Below, piece by piece: positions 57,573 to 64,000 of a stretch of DNA of 64,000 nucleotides (positions are counted from its first letter, which is position 1; the number at the start of each line of letters is the position of its first letter). The DNA lies in the NCBI GenBank assembly GCA_032622095.1, contig CP136064.1:179088011-179152010 (forward strand). Direction: 5' to 3'. The translations under genes and the position numbers were made by a program. The DNA comes from Siphonodentalium dalli (taxonomy: Eukaryota; Mollusca; Scaphopoda; Gadilida; Siphonodentaliidae). The notes under the pieces are model-generated. The model did not search any database. It was not told where the DNA came from and worked only from the letters and a program-made list of their open reading frames with translations.

Positions 57573-57786
57573 TACAGTAATGCCCTAAATAATCAACTCC
57601 TTAACCACTGCAGAATTATGGGTAATTTTTCAGGATTTAGTCAGAAATATGGATTGTTGCCATTCATCGGAAAGCTCTCATTGAGAGCTTTCCGATGAGT
57701 GGCAACAAGCCATATTTCAGACTAAATCCTGAAAAATTACCCATAATTCTGCTGTGGTTAAGGAGTCGATTATTCTGGGCATTATT
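57573..57786. mobile_element. family A MITE, full-length
   Basis: TACAGTAATGCCC to TTCTGGGCATTATTTAG, with centre CTCTCATTGAGAG as in the 56125 copy. Confidence 0.85.
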
Positions 57787-58817
57787 TAGATACAATGTAC
57801 ATTTGGAAGGCTTGTATGCCTAAAGAGTATTCTGAAATTTTGTGTCTCACACTTTATACATATATTCATTTTGTAAATTTATGTCACATGTTAATTTTTT
57901 TTTTAGGACATTTAATGTTTATGTCAATCACTATAATGGTGAGTCATCAAATAAATGCTGGTCATGTGATCATTCAGTGATAATACAATCTTGTTATTTT
58001 CTTTTCAATGAAGGACCTGTTCATCTATCATTGGAGTTTGCTGTCCTTTGATGTGTTTTGATATCCCAGCTTGGAGAAAAGGATACCCACATATTGCATT
58101 CTTACCAGACTTATGGTCCTTGTTTGACTTGGAAATTTGCGAATTCTCAATCTCTATATATGTTTTGCATTGTAACTCCAGTAGTAATTGTCAGACCATA
58201 ATGCAGTTAGGCTCCTTTTTGACCAGCATGATGGATACCCTGTTAATATTTTTATATATTTTACTGTTACCTTCTCCATAGAGTTGAATCGGTTGATGTA
58301 CTAATCGCTTATAATTATCACAGTTACTATTTCTTCAAAAACCTTACCTATTTATCGCGTGGTGTCTATTGAAATTTAATAAAAAATCCACAATTGTCCA
58401 GAAATTAAGAGAAATCGGAGTCCAAAACACATTTATTAGACTTACTGCAGCGTAAATAGACACACATCGTGTCAACAGAAGTCAGTCATCGCACGTGAAA
58501 ATAATGACAACCTGGTCACGGGATTTGTGGTTGATTGGCTGTGAACTCTGCCAGTAAACTGTACTAACAAATGAAGGTCGTGAATTCACGGGGAGGTCAC
58601 TGGATTTTTTAGAAGTTTTGCAGGAAATCACCTAATTTTCATAAACAGACACATGTGGGAATTTATAAATGTAATTTACACCGTTATAACTGACTCGTTT
58701 CATGGTCTGATTAGGGGGATGCTATTCTGTATGGTATTTCTCTATTGTACATGAAATTTGGCCACGCGTATGATCCCTTGTTTCTAATTTATGATTTAAG
58801 GACTATGGATACTCAAA
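57787..58817 (+). other. intergenic stretch
   Basis: No gene or repeat recognised. Confidence 0.5.
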
Positions 58818-59225
58818 TTAAGAGGGAGGTAAAGTGGCAACATTTTAATGGGGAATTCAATGCTAATTTTTGAGAAAAGATTGATTGCAGGTGACCATAT
58901 CATATCTTTTTGGAAAGTTTGAAGACTTCTCTAGTGACAATGCGAGGTGGAATTTTGATTTTCATCCCAGGTTGTATATTATTGCACATTATTATAAAAA
59001 AGTTGGTCACCATGGTTTATCATTGTTTATCATTGTTTATCATATTTCCATCATGTCTCAAAACAAAACATAAAATGAAAAATCTGCTTTGCATTGTCAT
59101 ATGGTCAAACATTCCAACAAGACATGAAGTATTATTCTACGGTTTGTAAATATTGAGTAATCTTTTCTTGAAAATTAACACTGAATTCCCCCATTTAAAT
59201 GTTGCCACTTTACCTCCCTCTTTAA
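58818..59225. mobile_element. TTAA-bordered element with GAGGGAGGTAAAG ends
   Basis: TTAAGAGGGAGGTAAAGTGG CAACATTTT at the left; inverse AAATGTTGCCACTTTACCTC CCTCTTTAA at the right. 408 bp, about 40-base terminal inverted repeats, non-coding. A singleton in this window. Confidence 0.72.
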
Positions 59226-59927
59226 GGGCAGGAAGTAGTAGCAATTTTAACCTTGAAAACTGGCAACACAAGATTATTTACTGCAAAAGTCACTTCGCAA
59301 AAGAATGAACCGTAAAATATTTAATATTAGATACTTTATTCATTATAACTGAAGACATACTGGTGGTATTGACAAACAATTCCTCTGTAGAGAAACAAAT
59401 TTTGTTGATATAAAATATTTTCACCTGAGTACATGTTGTTTACCTCAGAGATAGGCAACTTGAAATTGGAGACTGCTAATTTGGGTATAAAGTTTCAGCT
59501 TTCTTTAAAAAAATAACCTAAATTGACATTAATTAGCTAAAAGGCACATAATAGTGATGGTTATTTAAATTTGTCTTTACATTGACGATTATCCTGCACC
59601 ACCATCATTGTGGACACAGTGTAGATGGTGGCATGCAACATTACAAGGGGATACCTAAAGTACAATATTACTACCACACACCCCCACATGTCTGTGGAGC
59701 CATTTTGAATTTGACAAAGTTTGGCGGAGGATGTAGAAATGGGCTCAGTCCGTCCATGAGTCTAACAACTTTGAAGCTCTGTATCTTGGTCATCGTCAGT
59801 CAGATTCTAATGATCTTCGGTATGTTGATGAAGCAGCATGGGGGAAAGAGTATTTACAAACAGCGAGTTTCATCCATTGATTTTTTTCCTGAGTTATGTC
59901 ATTATTATGTAAATGGAACTTAGTGTG
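59226..59927 (+). other. intergenic stretch
   Basis: An open frame of 113 codons (59582-59923) has no recognisable domain or start context, and its neighbourhood resembles the start of GTCC-type repeats (TCCGTCCATGAGTC). No gene called. Confidence 0.45.
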
Positions 59928-60105
59928 AAAATGGAGTTTACTCTTTGCATGACTAAATTCTTCGGGACAACCTACTGGCCACATCCCTCGTCCAATCATC
60001 ACTTAACTTCACATGGATCTTTGGGGTGGTCCCTGGATTGGATCTTTTTTCTCAAATTTTTTTTTAAAAGAAGATGGCCACCAGCAGCCATCTTTATCTG
60101 AATAT
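59928..60105 (+). repeat. single family D monomer
   Basis: TTTACTCTTTGCATGACTAA ATTCTTCGG, ATCCCTCGTCCAATCATCAC and GCCACCAGCAGCCATCT. One isolated unit in the opposite orientation to the array that follows. Confidence 0.6.
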
Positions 60106-60254
60106 GTGGGTTTTTTCTGTCCATCCCTGTCCATCCATGCATATATCTCAACCAATAGTTTAAGGCCCACTTAATTTTCGATTCACCAATTATTTTTTTT
60201 TATATATTTTATATTCTGTGTCTCAGAAGGTGCCCATAGAGTACTTGTAATAGA

Positions 60255-62103
60255 AATGAAAGTGTCAATGACACTGTAGCTCAACTTGGAAAGGGAATAA
60301 TTTCATTTGTTAAAGTCAATGGAGCGATTAGGAATGCAGAAAGTTGAAATGTCTAAGTAATACCAGATTATCAACATGAAGTGATATATATAAAAGTAAA
60401 ATCCAAGATGGTTGCTGGCGGCTATGTTTTTGAATGAGAGTCATGCAGAGATGGCTGCCAGTGGACATGTTTTATGACCGAATCACCCCAAAATGACTCG
60501 TTCCCATCTACATGTCAATATTAACATCCATACAAATTTCATGATGATCAGATGAACAGTACAACTTGTAGCCCGTGCTAATGGATTGAATTTTGAAATC
60601 CAAGATGACCACTGGCGGCCATGCTTTTTTGCCGATGGACCCCAAAATGACTCGTTTCCCATCTACATGTTAATGTTAACAGCCATGACAAATTTCATGA
60701 TGATCTGACCAAAGGTACGACCTGTAGCCCAGGCAAAAGGATTTAGTCATGCAAAGAGTAAAATCCAAGATGGCTGCAGGTGGCCATGTTTTATGGCCGA
60801 ATGACCCCAAAATGGCTCGTTCCAATCTACATGTCAAGATTAACAACCATGAAAAATTTACGAAGATCAGACGAAAATTCCGGCCTGCAGCCCGTGCTAA
60901 TGGATTGAATTTTGAAATCCAAGATGGCCGCTGGTGGCCTTGTTTTTTTTGTCGATGCCACCAAAATGACTCATTCCCATCTAATGTCAATGTTAACAGC
61001 CATGACAAATTTCATGATGATCTGACAAAAGGTACGACCTGTAGCCCAGACAAAAGGATTTAGTCATGCAAAGAGTAAAATCCAAGATGGCTGCCGGCAG
61101 CCATGTTTTATGGCCGAATGACCCCAAAATGACTCATTCCCGTCTACATGTAATTGTTAACATCCATGAAAAGTTTCATTATGATCCGACCAAACGTACG
61201 ATCTGTAGCCCGTGCCAAAGGATTTAGTCATGCAAAGAGTAAAATCCAAGATGGCTGCTGGTGGCCATGTTTTTTCGCCAAATGACCCCATAATGACTCG
61301 TTCCCATCTACATGTCAATATTAATATAAATGACAAATTTCATGATGATCAGACAAATAGTACGGCCTGTAGCCCGTGCTAATGGATTGAATTTTGAAAT
61401 CCAAGATGGCTACTGAATGCTGATGGTCATGTTTTTTTGCCAAATGACCCCCAAATGACTCGTTCCCATCTACATGTCAATATCAATGCCCATGCCAAAT
61501 TTCATAATGATCCAACCAAAGGTACGACCTGTAGCCCGTGCCAAAGGATTAGTCATGCAAAGAGTAAAATCCAAGATGGCTGATTGACCCCAAAATGACT
61601 CGTTCCTATCTACATGTAATAGTTAACATCCATGACAAATTTCATTATGATCCGATCAAACGTACGATCTGTAGTCCGTGCCAAATGATTTAGTCATGCA
61701 AAGAGTAAAATCCAAGATGGCTGCCGGCGGCAATGTTTTATGGCCAATCGACCCAAAATGACTCGTTCCCATCTACATGCCAATATTAACATCCATGACA
61801 AATGTCATGATGATCAGACGAACAGAGGACCTGTAGTCTGCTAATGGATTGAATTTTGAAATCCAAGATGGCCACTGGTGGCCATGTTTTTTTCCTGAGT
61901 GACCCCAAAATGACTCATTCCCATCTACATGTCAATGTCAACAGCTATGACAAATTTTATAATGATCTGACCAAAGGTACGACCTGTAGCCCGTGCTAAA
62001 GGAAATTGTTGATGAATCACAAACTCACACACACACGCACAGACGACGGATACCAAGCCATGGCAATAGCTCAAACTTTACAAAGTAAAGTTGAGCTAAA
62101 AAG
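60255..62103 (-). mobile_element. family D element, reverse, with about 11 monomers
   Basis: Read on +, it begins ATGAAAGTGTCAATGACACT then GTAGCTCAACTTGGAAAG, and ends CTCAAACTTTACAAAGTAAA GTTGAGCTAAAAA. Both termini known from copies 1 and 3 are therefore present. Monomers carry AAAATCCAAGATGG, CCCAAAATGACTCGTTCCCA and TACGACCTGTAGCCCGTGC. The hairpin ACTTTACAAAGTAAAGT just before GAGCTAAAAA recalls Helitron 3' ends (hairpin then CTRR), which is inference. The short open frames inside come from the repeat. Confidence 0.72.
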
Positions 62104-62166
62104 CTGAAACCATAAAATCATTTCCCTCGTTATGACTCCCAGAATGCAACAAAATTCAAACTACAG

Positions 62167-62241
62167 TTTATTTTCAATGGAAGGGGAATAACTCTATATC
62201 TAAATATATAGAGTTATTCCCCTTCCATTGAAAATAATATA
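62167..62241. repeat. perfect hairpin, about 75 bp
   Basis: TTTTCAATGGAAGGGGAATA ACTCTATAT, a four-base loop, then the exact inverse. Starts 63 bases after the end of the family D element. Could be a tiny fold-back element or a hairpin RNA precursor; nothing supports expression. Confidence 0.8.
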
Positions 62242-62382
62242 CTTTGTGCAGGAACTTGAGCAGAAAACAGATGTCTTTAGCTCAACAAAAACAACATGTT
62301 CACAGTTTATTACATCGCATAAATTGAAAATACAATATTTTGGAGCTTCCTCTTTCAAATGATATACAATATGGCATATTCT

Positions 62383-64000
62383 ACTATATATTTTGAGAAC
62401 TACGTATATATATATGTGTGTGTATATTTGTCCTCTATAGACTCGAAAACGGCTGGCTCGATTGAGCTCAAACTTCACATCTAAGGGTAAAAATCCACGG
62501 GAATTGTCGTCGCGGCGTTTTGGAGAAGCTCAGAGCACTCATTCTCCACTCCCAATCATCAAAATCACCGTCCTCGGTACTGCGGGGGTTAAGGCAGTCA
62601 CGCTCTTTATATTGATCAAATTTGGCGTTGTTAACCGAGTAACACTCTTTATTGCCATCGGCGTTGCTAAACGGTCACCTATGTGTACGAAACTACGGAT
62701 GCAAAACGCACCGGAACGGCCGAATGCATTTATCTTGATTAAAAAGGCAGAATTAACTCATTGGAAAACAACAAATGCGTGTCATGTGATTCTTATGTCT
62801 GTCGTCCCTAGGAACGGGGGAGATTTTCATCGAATCATACCTCTTTTAGGGACAGGTACCATAATTTCTCTTGATTAAAAAGGCAGGGGGAGAATTTCAT
62901 TGGGTCAGTTTTTCCACCCTAGGGACGGGTACCATCATTTCTCTTGATTAAAAAGGCAACAAAAAATGCGTGTTGTGTGATTCTTATGTCTGTCGTTCCT
63001 AGGAAGGTGGTAGATTTTCATCGGGTCAGTTTTTCCGCCCGATGTACCGTAAATGATACCTCTTTTAGGGACGGGTACCATCATTTCTCTTGATTAAAAA
63101 GGCAGAATTAACTCATTGAAAAAAAAAATTTAAATTAAAAAATTAAAAAGGCAGAATTATAACTCATTGAATAAAAATAATTTTAAAAATGTCATGTTTC
63201 TGACCAACCACGCCAGTGGCGGGCTAACCTGCTAGTCTACTATATATTTTGAGAACTACGTATATTTATATATCTATGTGTGTATATATATATGGGTACT
63301 TCATAGAATCGAAAACGGCTGCACGGATCGAGCTCAAATTTCGTATATAAGGGTAAAAACCCACGGGGATCGTCCACGTCACATTTTGGACAAGCTCAGA
63401 GCACCGCTTCTCCCTACCCAGTCACAAAAAATGGCACCGTGGGGGTTAACACACCAACGCTCCTTATATCTTCCATATTGGGAGATTTAACCGGTTAACG
63501 CTCTTTATAGTCAACGACGTTGCTGCTAAACGATCACCCCATGCGTACGAAATACGGATGCAAAACGCAAAATGCATTTATCTCGATTAAAAAGGCAGAA
63601 TTGATCTAAGAGGCGTAACTCTACATTTTGTATTAGTTTTCGCTATCGATTCACGACCGATCCAAGAGGCGTAACTCTACATTTTTATATCTGTATGACG
63701 GGAACTACATAGCCGTGATTTGTTGGCGAGAAAATGGCTCCCAAGCCGTGAATGCCAACAATAATGACTCTTTTAGGGACGGGTACCATTTAATAGTTAA
63801 TATAGCCGTGAATGCCAACAACAACGACATAATGCCAACAACAACGACTCTTTTAGGGACGGGTACCATTAGTTAATATAGCCGTGAATGCCAACAACAA
63901 CGACATATGCTATTTTCTCTTTACGGCAATGTGAGAATATTCTGGTGGCCCCCAAGCCGTGAATGCCAACAACAACGACATTGTTGGCATACCTCTTTTA
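62383..64000 (+). repeat. two tandem copies of an unidentified repeat running off the window
   Basis: Unit 1 starts about 62383 (CTACTATATATTTTGAGAAC) and unit 2 about 63236 with the same sequence. Shared features in order: (TA/TG)n, TCGAAAACGGCTG, GAGCTCAAA(C/T)TTC, AAGGGTAAAAA.CCACGG, CAAGCTCAGAGCAC-like, GGGGTTAA, GATGCAAAACGCA and GATTAAAAAGGCAGAATT. Offset about 850 bases. Between and after, short direct repeats occur (TCTTTTAGGGACGGGTACCA four times or more, AGCCGTGAATGCCAACAACA). A 138-codon open frame at 62462-62878 falls in unit 1 but is not kept open in unit 2, so it is not called a gene. Confidence 0.65.

Noticed and set aside
62462-62878. A 138-codon open frame on the + strand
   Set aside because: It lies in one unit of a tandem repeat and the second unit does not keep the frame; no recognisable domain.
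45271-64000. A second protein-coding gene downstream of catulin
   Set aside because: No splice-bounded conserved segment or long open frame could be recognised; the short frames are explained by repeats or are too short to support.

Overview
The window is eukaryotic nuclear DNA, AT-rich and dominated by introns and repeats. It carries one recognisable protein-coding gene, on the + strand: alpha-catulin (CTNNAL1; vinculin/alpha-catenin superfamily). Fifteen exons spread over 799-45270 encode about 729 residues, close to the roughly 734 of human alpha-catulin, so nearly the whole protein is here. Only the extreme N-terminus and the 5' end of the gene lie upstream of the window. Every exon junction has a canonical AG acceptor and GT donor. 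The first intron is phase 1 and all later ones are phase 0. The repeat style (arrays of about 160-bp monomers, (GTCC)n-bearing elements, abundant short palindromic elements) and the divergence from vertebrate catulin suggest a lophotrochozoan, most likely a marine mollusc such as a bivalve. That assignment is inference.

Layout. 1-798 is the tail of an upstream intron. 799-14572 holds exons 1-8. 14573-19520 is an intron with a 2.4-kb tandem array of the 'GCCGCCAGCAGCCATCTTGG' repeat (family D) and a tRNA-derived SINE. Exon 9 is at 19521-19613. Exon 10 (23953-24119) contains an apparent one-base frame break in an otherwise conserved segment. Exons 11-15 lie at 32315-45270, and the stop codon TGA is at 45268-45270. 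45271-64000 has no recognisable gene: it is intergenic and/or 3' UTR sequence filled with the same repeat families, a second, inverted family D array (60255-62103), and two copies of an unidentified repeat running off the right edge.

Repeats. At least six short element families recur. Family A is an almost perfect fold-back of about 215 bp with TA at both ends (Tc1/mariner-type MITE). Families B and C, and several singletons, start with TTAACCCTTT and end with AAAGGGTTAA (piggyBac-type ends with TTAA target sites). Family E is a TTAA-flanked fold-back beginning AAAGGTACTCA. Family F is TTAA-flanked and begins AAAGGGACTCA. Family D is a tandem-array element with subterminal inverted repeats, like the Helitron-related 'pearl' elements known from bivalves. 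One hAT-like element (31502-31964) shows a clean 8-bp target-site duplication. No transposase gene was seen, so all appear non-autonomous.

I did not find a new multi-gene system. The best leads are the frame break in exon 10, a donor-like sequence at the start of exon 9 (possible recursive or skipped splicing), element ends lying against splice acceptors, and modular palindromic elements that share cores and ends and sit head to tail on a single TTAA.
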